Assembly: GCA_000310025.1 (NCBI GenBank)
Contig: FN649734.1
Coordinates: 3,973,664 to 4,037,663, forward strand
Source of the DNA: Ectocarpus siliculosus
Taxonomy: Eukaryota; Sar; Phaeophyceae; Ectocarpales; Ectocarpaceae
Direction: 5' to 3'
Length of the DNA stretch: 64,000 nt
Within the stretch, counting starts at the first letter, position 1. Every line of letters begins with the position of its first letter. This document shows, piece by piece, positions 48,501 through 60,500 of the stretch. Made by a program: the position numbers and the translations under genes. The notes under the pieces were generated by a model, which had not been told where the DNA came from, searched no databases, and worked only from the letters and a program-made list of their open reading frames with translations.

Positions 48501-51500
48501 CCTGTCGAAAAACCAGCTCAGCGGTGAGAGACGATGTTGAAATTTTGATATATACTGGAGCACTTTCTCTTGTTCTGGAGAATATGCATGTGTCCTGCCC
48601 ACGAGCTGGTTGTTGGACAGATTGAGCCAGGTTAGCTTGTGGAAAGCGCCGAGTTGCGCCTGGATCGCACCTGCGTAGACATCGAAATAGTTAGATTGTG
48701 TATGTGGTGCAGTGCTTTCGATTCTAGAATATATACGCGGGACACATGTTGTAAAAGCAGCATATGTTCGAAATATGAAAAAACATGTACAGCCCCACCC
48801 TATACCTGTGAACTGGTTGGAGTTAAGAAAAGGCCTGTGCAGCTCTGTGAGGTCTCCCAGGTCCTTGGGTATCGAACGTGCACAAAGCAACATTACAACA
48901 CAACAGCAACAATAAAATGAAGTATCGCGTGAAGCTTCTGTGATGTATCCTACGTACGCAAACGACCCTTCCCATCCCCCAAACCCCATGCAGGCGAAAT
49001 CCCGGCGTCGCTTGGGCAGGTCTCCAAGCTAGACTCACTCTATCTCCACCAAAACAAACTCAGCGGTAAGAATCTCCCATTGATTCGGTGTGTACCCGTC
49101 ACACCAGGTTGCTTGAATCCCGGCGATGCGTACGCGGGATACATGTTCTAGGCAGGGAGTGAAGTTGTGTGTTCTAGAAATGTGAAATCGTCGTGATGCG
49201 ACCTTTTCAAGTTTTCTGCTGTTGAACTGAACAGGATACATCCCCAAGGAGCTAGGGTCCCTGAGCAAGCTGGGGGTGCTTAGGCTCAACAACAACGACC
49301 TTACGGGTAAGGAGTGCACCAAATTTATCATATATATTCTCCTTTGTTGTCGTTCTCTTTCGTAGACCGTGTGCCTCGCCATCGCGTTGGCAGGACCACC
49401 GCTCTAGAAGGTTCCACGCCACAATATTTTTCTGATTTGTTTCCCCGCGGTCCTGCTTATGCTTTGTCCAGGGCCAATACCCAACGAGCTGGGAGCTCTA
49501 ACCAAGCTGACGTCCCTGTTTCTTGTCTGCAACAAGCTCACTGGTGAGAATGTTCCAAAATTAATGTTTGCGTTGTTCTATGCAACACATAATGCTTACC
49601 AGTACATGTTTTTTTTTCTTCGCTTATGCGTCCTGCCCACGCGCAGGCAGGACGCACGTTCTAGAATCGAAAACACGGCACCGCAACTCTAATACTTCGA
49701 TACCTACTCAGGTGCGATCCCCGCTCAGCTCGCCGCTCTCAAGGAGCTTACGCGGCTTCTCCTGTCCGGGAACCAGCTCAGCGGTGAGGGACGGTGGTGA
49801 AATTTGAATGTTAAATATTTTTACTGCGACATGTGCATGTCCGTGGGTGGGACACATACTGTACTCTCGAGCGCCCCGCGATAATCATTTTCCAAGATGT
49901 CCGCCGAATCTTAAGTTACCTGTAGACTGGCTGAAGCTGAGCGCCAGTTTCTGCAGCGCGCTGAGAGCTCCCAGCGCCTCGGGGATAGACCCCGCACACG
50001 TACAGCAAGAGAAATACAGCATCGAGAAGTTTCATATCATATGATCTTATTTGTTTTTAAGATCTTGTCCCGCCAAAGCTTCTGGAACATGGACGGCCTA
50101 CTGGCCAACGCGTGGGTGTGCAGGTGCAATAGAAGCTGCGGGAAAACACGTTGTTTTGCACACGTCTTTCACTGCAGGTCCCATCCCACCGGGGCTGGGA
50201 AAGCTACCATCGTTGACATGCCTCAATCTCAGGGAAAACGAACTCAACGGTGAGTCAGACCGTTCGCGTGGTACGCGGTTTTCCCCACGAAAGGATCAGG
50301 ATCAGTCCCACATATGCTGCGGGTGGGACACATACATATCCTCCAGAAAAAAAAGTACTCCAGTATGAATCCAAATTCCAACACGTCTCTCACCGCTGAG
50401 CTCGTTGTTGGACAGGCTGAGCCAGGTTAGCTTGATGCGAGCGCCGAGCTGCGCCGGGATCGCACCTGCGTAGACATCGAAATATGTAGTTAGAGTGTGT
50501 TGTGGTGCAGTGTTTTCCATCCTAGAGCATTCTTCCCGGGGCGACTAGGCCGTTCATGCTGGAACAGCTTTGGCGGGACAAATCCTTCTCCAAATGATTC
50601 GAATGGGCGGGACTGAATCTAGAAATTTGATGCTTTTTGTCACTCTCGGTGTTCCACTGTGCTGCTTTGGACAGGCCCGATACCTCATGAGCTGGGGGGG
50701 CTCACTGACCTGAAGGTGCTTGGGCTGAGCAAGAACAAACTTACAGGTAAATCGGCAGATACTGCACATTTATATTGGTTATTGAACTTGCCGGACGGTG
50801 TCCCTTGAATCATTTAGAAACAAAGCATGTATCCCACCCACACGTGTGCGGGACACGATATCGGAGATCGATACTGTACGTGTTCTAGTAGCCGCGGGAC
50901 ACACGCCCTGAAATATCTAAAGTTTGACTATTGTATTACATGTGCTGCAGGTCCCATTCCCCCTGAGCTGGGGAACCTTGGTGCTCTGAAAACGCTCGAC
51001 CTGGGGACCAATGAACTGACAGGTGAGAAGAAATCGTGCACAATTGAACGCTCATTTTTTATTTTCTATTTAGACCAAGACGGTCTCCGTAGATGCTGCC
51101 CCGCCATCACGTGGGCGGGACACATGCATACATGCGTTCTCCAGAAAAAAAAAAGTATTCCATTACATATCCAAAATTCTACATCGTCTCTCACCGCTGA
51201 GCTAAATTTAGTTGTTCGACAAGTTGCGCCAGGTCAGCTTGTTGAGAACGCCGAGCTGCGCCGGGCTCGCACCTGCGTAGATATCGACATAGTTAGATGT
51301 GTTTATGGTGCAGTGTTTTCGATTCTAGAAGCGTTCGCCCCGCCCAAGCACTATCGGGGAACAAAAATATTGTTTCTCCCGCCTTTCTGTAGTACCTACT
51401 TGCATACGCCAGGTCAGTTCTGAGTTGTGCCATGAAGAAACCAGGGCAATCTGCAGATGCGACGTGTCGATCTGTTTCGCCACAATGCGTTAGTTTGCGT

Positions 51501-54500
51501 TGTCATTGTCCCGTTTCACCTGATTTTGGAGTCAACACCTGGTAGACATACGTAGTTGTAGCCCCTTTATTGCTCCATATTTGACTCAACATATTGGGTT
51601 GGAAGCGTGCCAAAGAAAACCATTGTCGGCATGGTCGGGCGCTGAGCCATATGCCCTCGAATGAAATGCTTTAAGGGTCTAGCATGTGCGGGAAGATTGA
51701 TCAACAGATGAATGCTGGAATTAGAGCTTGTGTTTTGATGCAGGGACAACTATGTATTTTGTCCTCACACGGCACATCGTGGGCTCACGCCGACAATTCC
51801 TCACCATCTACGGGAATTACTGCGATGATGTTCCTGAGTTGCTGAACTGTTTGCTTCTCGATGATGCCTGCGAGCGTTAACAATAACCAACTATTTGCTA
51901 CCCCTGTGTACAACGGCCAGACGTCTCTCTCTAACATGGTTGTCGGCATTTACATCTGTTTGGCTATCCCGATGTGGTCGTCAGGTCTCTGGGATCACAC
52001 ATGCAATGCGGAGGATGTCGGGCAGGAGAGAGCCAAAAGGATGTCAGGTATGCCTACATGCAGCATTCTCTACACGACCATCGTGGGGCTACGGGTGGAC
52101 GCCAGATATATTTGGCGCGGATTTGCATATCTCGTTTAATTGCGAACGGGTGCATATCGCACGGCAGCATCATATACCTCGTCACTGGCTAAAACAACGA
52201 CCAGGCCCCTTCCATATGTGCATGCTCTGCACTACTCGGTAGGTGGAACCATTCCCAGTGAGCTGCGCCGCCTACTTGAAACCTTAGATGGTGCAGACAC
52301 GGACCTTGGGGGTAATCCATGGGCTGAGCCGCCAGAGTCCATCGTGACCAAAGGCATGGAAAGCATCAGAGGCTATTTCGAAGACCTGTATGCTGAACCC
52401 TGTCGCGTCCAGCGCCGCAGCGTCAAGGTTGTTCTTGTCGGGCAGGAAGGCGCAGGGAAGACGAGGTTAGTGAGTCGCGGCTGTTGATTTTGGAGGGCCT
52501 ACTCATTTTACAGGCATGGCAACACGCGGCAGCGACTAGCTTTGGGTTGATGTTGCCCCGTGAGCAATTACGTTCCTACGTCTTTTTTAACGCCACGATT
52601 GAGCAAAGGGGCGAGAGCCAAAGACCCGCAGAACTAGACGGGCTCAAGCATGCAAGGATATTTGGCTGCAACGCATTGTGGTTCAAACGCGATGTTCTTG
52701 CGTGCTTCGTGATTTCGTGCTCCGTTACGATTTTTTTGTCCCAACATCAAAAACGACTGTGTCAGCGATTTCGGCGAATAACATGTACCGCTGTACGCCT
52801 GATCACCCAATCCCGATATACCCTCTATCGTGCGTGTTGTCCATTGTTGGACACTCGCGTCTCTTTCATGCAGCTTGCGCCAGAGCATGAAGGCCAATGA
52901 AGCAACTCCCACGGGCGAGTGGAAGGAGGAGAGCACGGTCTTTGCAGACGTGCAACCCATGGAGCTAGAAGGCTCATCCGTGCGGGTTTACGATTGTGCT
53001 GGACAGGTAACAAGTCATTGTTGATGCTGATTGGAGTTGTAATCGCTTGATTGAGGCGGTGCTAGAGGCCGCTGCCCAACATCACCCGCTGTGCGCCCGA
53101 TGGGAGAATATTATCCATGAAGCATATATTTCTTGCGGTGCACTCTTACCCTTCCACTCAAAATGTTTTCCTGTCTGTCCTCCCCAAGGAATGTTCTCCC
53201 ACACAACCCTGAAACGTTAGGGCTCTGGTGCATAGTATCATATCCACAATAAATGTAACGCTCCACCACCGGCCTGTCATCACACGTATCACCGGGGTTG
53301 TGTATAGCAAGTTGCATCAACATGTTGGGGTTTCGGGATGCACCGAGTTTCGTGTTCGTCTCGGTACTTGCTTCAGGTTTGTTTTTGCGTTTGTGCTCAA
53401 TTGGCCGCGACGGCGACGGAAAAGCTGCCGACGCCATTTTGGTGGGTTGCTTTGGCCAGCCTCGAACAAACATTTACCAATCTCGCCGCTTTCGGCGCAC
53501 ACCCTTGCGGGTCTTCCTTAAGCGCCCGCTCGTTTGCGTGTTGAGAGCGCCCTGGTGGAGAGGACCCAGTGCGACTATGGTCCCATGTCGTCTTGTTCGG
53601 GATAGCTGGCACGAGCGAGACAGCAATGAGCCGAAGTGGCCACGGTAAACGCCTTTTCCGGAGCAAAGGGGAAGTGGGGCAAAGACATCTTGTTTCGCTA
53701 AAGTAGGGGGTGAAGCTGATTGTTTTTCGTGAGGGGTAAGTGAGTACCACAGACAGCGTGAGTACCACTGTCTCAACGCGTAGCTCACGACGAACTAAAG
53801 ACAAACTTGAAAAATGTCACTTGAAACTTAGATAATACAGAATATTCCGTCAATGGTTTATGTCATGCGCCTCATGGGCTGGAGGCTTCGACATGCCTAG
53901 TGTTGTCTGGTGGGGGGTACCTGCGACGCATTTCCGTGGTGTCGATTCGGAGGTGGTTCGGGTCTTGGAGCGCCTAGAAGGTTTCGATGGGGACTGTGCA
54001 CAAATGTCTGGGAGGTACACTCCTGAACTATGAGAGACCATGTTGTTTATTTATTTGGACATTCAACTGGCATACATGGACGCTCGGCAGGTCGGCTACA
54101 CGGGTCTGCTGCAGATGTTCCTAACGCCACGGTCTGTTTGCGTGCTAGTGTGCAACGTGGAGGCGTTCGAGCAGCGGCTAGGTAGCGAAGCCAATGGTCA
54201 GGTTCAGGAAGACTGTCGCAAGCTCGAAGAATTGCGCGTTTGCCATTGGCTGCGATCCATCTCTCGCCGCGTGCCTTACAGCGATGTCATCCTCGTCGCT
54301 ACCAAGTGTGACTTGGCGTGCGGGAACGCCGGGGACATGGGCAAGAGACTGGCGCATGCCTGTCGATTGTGGCTTTCGAACTGGGTGCGAAATGGCATGC
54401 AGCCCGTTCGGTTGGAGCACGGTGTTTGCCTGACGAGCTGCTGCCCGGCAGCAGTTAGCGAGCATGGCGAGAGTAGCCCTGGGAACCACTATGCGAAGGG

Positions 54501-57500
54501 GGGATGGGGGTGCGACTGGCGGGACCATAGAGACGATAGCTCTTCGCCCAGCTTGCTCCACCGGCTCGTCAACAAACTGGATGGAGGCGGTCTTCGAGGA
54601 GCCCAGATGGTTCTTCCTCGCAGCTGGGATATGGCCCTCACTGTTCTGGAAGCTCTCGAGCTTGGAAGGTGAAGTCGATGATGCTTGTACCCCGTAACGA
54701 CTTACAGGTAAGTATGTTAGTCGAACCAGGGTGAACTATAGAACCGCAACTCACGTCCCCTCCCGGGTTGGGCGGGTGGGGGTGAAAATCTCAACTAGGG
54801 GAGATTTCGCCAATTTTCTCTCAACCGCAGACGAAATCAGGGAGGCTTCGTGTGGTTCGCGCGTTGATCGACTTGTTTTGTGCTGCTTGCCGCGGCGAAA
54901 ATTATTGAACCCTCCCCGTTTGTTCAAGCGCTTGCGTTCCGCAACACCGTCACGTGGTGAAGGGCTCATGCGAACACCGCACAACATGCGTGCACCCAGA
55001 TAAATCGCTAGTGAAATATGGTACAGACGGATAACCCTTTCTCCGGTATGACGAGAAGGTGTCGACGACATCTCTCAAGCTGAATCAGCTACATACACCG
55101 GCTTTAGCGATGTGAAATCCAGGAGTCTCCAACTATATAGTCGCCGACAAAACGCAGTCAGTTTCACAAGCTCGATATTGGGCCCTACATGCCCTTATGT
55201 TGTCCATGAGTTTCCCCTGGTCGAAGTCATTATTTCGACGTTTTTGTTTCAACAGTGCTCGTGAGTCGCCCGTACCATCCCGGTGTATGGGTGCAGTCGT
55301 CGAACGTTGGTATGCTGTGCTGTTCCCGACAATTCACCGTCTGGCAGTGAATTGTGACCCCTGCAAATGCTGGACGTTACTTGCTCAGAGATCCCGTGGA
55401 GATGGTATTGCAGACGCTAGCTGGCGCTGACAGAGAAAACTTGACGGATACGGCCGAAGCCAACACAGACGTGTATCAGGGAATTGCGGTTGAGGACCTC
55501 AATGCCAAATGGCAGGCAACAGTTGACGGACTTGCGAAGGGAGGGATCGCAGTCACAAACGCGGACAACGCGTTGGAGGGAGCCCTCTCGATCAGGTAAA
55601 GGCATACTTCTACATCCTGATCACTAGAGATGCTTTCGGTTGGGCCGAAAAGTTGATGTGTGGTTGCTGAGAAAGTTCTGAGTGGTCACCCAAAACTGGC
55701 TCTGGGCGGGTGATAAGTGGATTGGAAGGAAAACATGTGTATTTTTACCACTCCTCGGTGCATTCGACGCTGCCTTTTCCGTGACAGGTCGTTTGAATCT
55801 CTGAAGCGGAATCGCCCATTCTTTCTTCTTTGCGGCATCATCATTCAGCCAGAACCTCAGCGCTACCTCTGCCCCCACCTCTGCCCCCCAATTTTCAGAG
55901 TTCAGAGTTGACCATTTTGTCGGCGTACTAGAGAAGGGGTACGTTGCTGCACGTCTCAACCCAAGCCAGTGAAGGGGAAATACTGAGAAATCGGTTGCTG
56001 TGAATGTGCGAATCGAAGCCCCGGGACGGGACTACGCCGAGCACCACAATATTGGAGAGAGATTGCTCAGAGAACAAGTGTGCTGGAACCAAGTATCGTA
56101 CAGGTTCCAAAAATGACGTGGCAACGCCATTTCTCTCAAGGCGCCACGCGACTTGTGACCTCCTCTTGGGTGTGTGGTTCTTCTGACTAAATTGTTCGTT
56201 AACTCCATGCATACAATCTGTTGTACACGGAGTACGATGGGTCCCTTATTCGTCACGAGACTTTTGTCTTTCTGGACGTCGTCTGGCTGGCAAGGATCCC
56301 CAAGCCCTTGCTTAACCACAAGGATGAAGAGACCTACGAAGGCTTTGTGAATCTCGGGGACACGGGCGACAAGCAGATCACCCTCGAGGATCCCTTGGAC
56401 ATCGCTTCGTGGTGGAGGCACAAGAACGAGGGTGTTTTGGAACCCAGATTGGCGTATTGCATGTGGCCTGATGGTCTGTCCGAGTACGTTCTCCCCACTC
56501 TTGCATCATTGGGCCTCACATTTCCGCTCGAAAACGATCCTACTGGGGGCCTGGTAGTCCTGCTACGGCTAAAACCAGACCGCCCGGAGCGCGTGGGCAA
56601 AGTGATCTACACGTTCTGCTTGGATCAAACACCGGCATTCAACGCCACGTGGAAGATTTTCCTCGGTGTACCGCCTGGCGCGATTGAGAAGGTGTTGACA
56701 CGGTGCTGCAGTCTTGGGGGCGTTCAAATATTCTGGCGGAATGGGGTGCTTGTGCATGGCGGCCTGGGTGACGAAGATGGATACGGGATATTTGCTGCGG
56801 TCTTGGAGTACTCGTCCGCCGAGAACGGGCTCACTGCCCAGATTTTCGGTGATACCAGCTTTTCAGCTGCGTGGGTGGCGCTTTCGTACGTCATGTCTGC
56901 CGTGAGTTTGATGCTGCTGGATTTCCCAGGACTGCGGTGGAGAGGCTCTCTGAAGTGTCCTCAGCATGGCGACACGATCCTCCTGACCAACAAGGTATAG
57001 CCATCAGCCGCGACATTGGTGTTGAGACCCATGGGTGTTCGAGTAGGGCAGGGGTACACTTTGTGATCGCTTGAAATGCAAGATGTCGTGGCTCAATCTG
57101 CCACTTACCGTCATTTTACCGTTGACTTAATTTGTGCGTCCAACCAGCACTTGAATCTATTATAATTGTTCATATTTGATCGTGGTCCCTCTGTCGTCAT
57201 GTGCGGCTGAGTTTGTGACTACACCTTGAGGGGAAAGTGATGTTTTATGTGTGGTATTGTTCCCGTGGGGAGCCCTCGAGGCGCACGCTTTCGAGGCAGT
57301 ATTGAAAGCTTGAACTAGCTCGCGTGAGACGCGATATTTGGGCCAGGTTTTGTGCTGTCAGGTTGTAGCACTATGTTGGTGTTTTCTGGAGCTGGTATCG
57401 TTGCCCTTTGGACTTTTCGGAAAGGCGTTGATGGTGTTGTTCTTGTGATTCTACTATCCACTTTTCGTATGATTTGATATCTGCGCGCATTCTTCGCGAT

Positions 57501-60500
57501 ATTTCGGGAAACTTGTGTGTCTTCGCTGCCATGTCTACCTTTAGGCTCTAGGTTTTGGGATTCTAAACAATATCCCAAGGAACATGCACCTAGGTTTCTG
57601 TGGCTATACTCTGGTCGAGATTGCTCTAAGGTGCCCCTGATTTCGGCAAACACTCATGAACGAACCCGAAATCACTCATCAGGTGACTCGCGCTGGAGAC
57701 AAATTTCTGGCAGGCAGTAGATGCCAACAGTGCAGTGCCGACACCAGGGCACTTGGAGCCGCAGCTATCGACCTCGTGCGCATGGTCAACGTGCGACTGG
57801 ACCGAGGTATGCACGACCAGTGGGGAGGTTGGAGTGCCGCAACAGTGCGAGTGAATGCAAGGCGTGTGGTTGATTTTTTTCCATGCACCATATCTACCTG
57901 GCGGTTTGTTTTGTGCACCCTTGCGACAAGTACACCGACTTCTGCCGTCGCTCCGGCCCATTTTGTGTCGATGTTCTCATGCAAAACCCCGTGCAGGAGC
58001 TCGGGTGTGTGCGATACTGAAGCAAATCGTAGCAGCGGTACCAGCGTTTTGTTTTTACTCCTTGCGGAATTGGACCATAGGTAATGTTGAATCGTACATC
58101 ACAGCGGAGGCACAGCTAAGTACGTGTGTTCATCCAGCAAGAAAGCAATACACAAAACACGAACACACAGAGAATCGGAGAACCCCAACGTCCCTTAAGT
58201 GCCGTGGAGAGCAGCGGGTGGTAGCTGGCAATGGTTGCGAGCTTGGTGGTGACAGTGTGGAAGGCACAAACAACGACTCAATAGTCTGCTGAAAATGACC
58301 AGTTTCTCTTCCAGCTTGGTCTGGGCTGTTCGTTTGATTTTCGGTTGCGGCATGTTTACTGTATTTCTTGGGTGCTTGGGTTGGTGGCCACCTTTCGTTC
58401 ACCGATCCAAAAAAAAAATCGATGTCATTCTTACGTCTGTGTACTACGTATAGCAGCGGCGCCCGGCTAGCGAAACACCAGACATCCACAAGGCACTGCA
58501 ACAAACCGCGACAGCTCAGCGTTGACACGAAAGCTCAAGCCCGAAACTGTGTTTGCCGGATTCGTCGCAACCCTCCAACCCCTGTGCGAAAACCTGTCGT
58601 ACACAATGTCATGTCGCGCTTGATATTTTTTGCAACCCTGTGCAATGGCTCCAACCTGCGCTGTCGCCCGCACAGTTTCGGCTACAGGTGTGTATTGAAT
58701 GAATTGGGCGTCATTGTACGATCGTGTTGACCGCTGAACGCTACATCTCCGGTGTTTCAGCCTGTTGGCCCAGTGAAAAACCGTACCCATTTGTAGAATG
58801 ACCTCGCGAGGTACTTGTACTTGTGTTGGGTTGTCTGCACCGCCCTTGTGGGGTCGCCATCAGGGTTGACTAACGGACATACGACCTTGTTGAATATTTT
58901 CGCAAGAGTCGCAACAGTTGCATTCACGTGCATGTCGTCGGACCCCCAGCCCATTCCGAGTCGGACCGTTGTCATCGCACACCTCGTTGCCGACTCATGT
59001 AGGGCAAACGCAGGCAATACGGCGCGCGTGAAAGTAGACATGCGGTTGTTGCTGAGCAATTTCCACCGCCCGTGTTGTTGACGCAGACGTGATTTTCCGC
59101 GAGGTGAAGGAGAGGTTTGTCGAGCTGGAGGGTCAGTACGTGTTCCCTTCCCCGGTGGTGAGAATAGTCTGCATGATGTTGGGCTGATTTTCGCCACATG
59201 TGTTCAGTGGGAAGCAAGTCGACCCACTCAACTTCTGGACTTCTTCAGCAGCGTACGACCCTTACGACTATGCTGTGTATCGCCAGACGTTGCGGGGTGT
59301 TGTATTGTCGTCGCTTGTGAGATGCGGGGACTGGGTTGATGGTGAACGGCACGATTGTAACAATCGTTTGCAGCATCCGATTGGTACAATTGACGTTGAA
59401 TGTTCGCCAGCGTTTTCCACCCGAACAAACGCACCGGTCATGACCCTGCGCGTTGTCCGCTGACGACGGGTCCCAACATAGATGGTGATTTTGTTGCGCG
59501 GTTGGTGTCTTCATTGGCTCAACCTTATGTAGGAAAGACAGGAAGCAGTTCATAGCACAGGCAAGGATGAGAGGAAACCTCCTTCTTACCTTGTATTTGG
59601 CTGTTCTTCTCGGTAACGTTAGGAGCGTGGTTATTCTACCCAAGTGTACGATACGAGAACTCCCCCCGAAAACACGGCGGGTAGGAACTGCAGTACAACA
59701 TCAAGCTATCCGACGAGCATCCAAACGCCCCAGTTCACACTCGGCCTTCCTAAAGCACACACTTGCCTGACCTAGTCCACAGAACCTCCGTTCTTCTCCC
59801 GTGTAGGCCACAACGTGTGATGAAGTATTGTTGATTACACATTGGTTGGGGGCGGAAGAGGGTGTGCAGTTGCTCGAGTTTTATGCATATCTGTTACGTT
59901 TTTCCAATCTCTGCGCCATTTTTGTCCCTTCTGTTCACAGGGTAGCTCCAAGGAGGAGGACTTACTGATTCGAAAGATCAACGAAGTGACCATAGCCGTA
60001 AACGGAGGGTTTGCCGAGACCAAGGCCGGGTTGGGCGAGGTGAAGGGCGAAATAGAGAGAGGAGCTGACGAGACCAAGGCCGAGTGGGGTGTCGTGAAGG
60101 GCGAAGTAGAGAGAGGGGTCGACGAGATTAAGGCCGGCTTGGGTGACGTGCAACACGAGGTGATGGGGGGGTTGAGCAAGCTGAAGGGAAGGCTGGATAC
60201 CGTGCTCGAGACCACCCAGGAAAGCCTCATGCGTCTCAAGAACTTGCAGGCTCCGAATTACCTTTACCCGGGCCTTGTGGCCGTGGAGGAAACTGGAGCT
60301 GACGGCACTCCGTCGGGGGCTCGTGGGATGAAGAGCATGCTGCACAAGGTTCGTGGCGTGGGGAAGGACATGACGCTGCACTTCTTGTGCCCGGTCGACA
60401 TGACCAAGGTGCCGTGCGGCTATGGCGGTAAAGGCTATCGGTTTCGGGAGACACGTGGCTGGGTCAAGAAGATATCGCCTGTGCTGCAGGTAAAACAAGG

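Larger units (their letters stand above)
45978..49655. repeat. Palindromic motif recurring in LRR introns
   Basis: Clear cases within or just outside this span: 45978-46000 (ATCCCGCGTA / TACGCGGGAT, 3-base loop), 46199-46222 (GTCCCGCCTA / TAGGCGGGAC, 4-base loop), 49628-49655 (GCGTCCTGCC / GGCAGGACGC, 8-base loop), 47671-47694, 48363-48388, 49117-49140, 44251-44276, 44621-44650, 50831-50854 and 51098-51121. The centre is usually ACGCGT-like. Many are followed within about 10 bases by a TTCTAGAA-like palindrome. Confidence 0.85.
43440..51022 (+). other. Sense-strand LRR exon array (20 exons)
   Basis: Exon starts: 43440, 43674, 44120, 44340, 45165, 45394, 45877, 46286, 46809, 47308, 47783, 48233, 48452, 48994, 49235, 49472, 49712, 50178, 50675, 50951. 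All are 72 bases except 45165-45241 (77 bases, frame disturbed). Each begins after CAG and ends before a GT donor, encoding one plant-SD-like LRR of the form GPIPPELGxLxxLxxLxLxxNxLTG. Types recur: GPIP(K/N)ELGALTKL at 45394, 47308 and 49472; GAIPAQLGALNEL-like at 44340, 46286, 48452 and 49712; GPIPxEVGNLREL at 44120 and 48233. Confidence 0.92.

Noticed and set aside
42804-51272. CRISPR-like array because of regular spacing
   Set aside because: The repeated units are coding LRR exons with splice sites, on both strands, in a eukaryotic genome.
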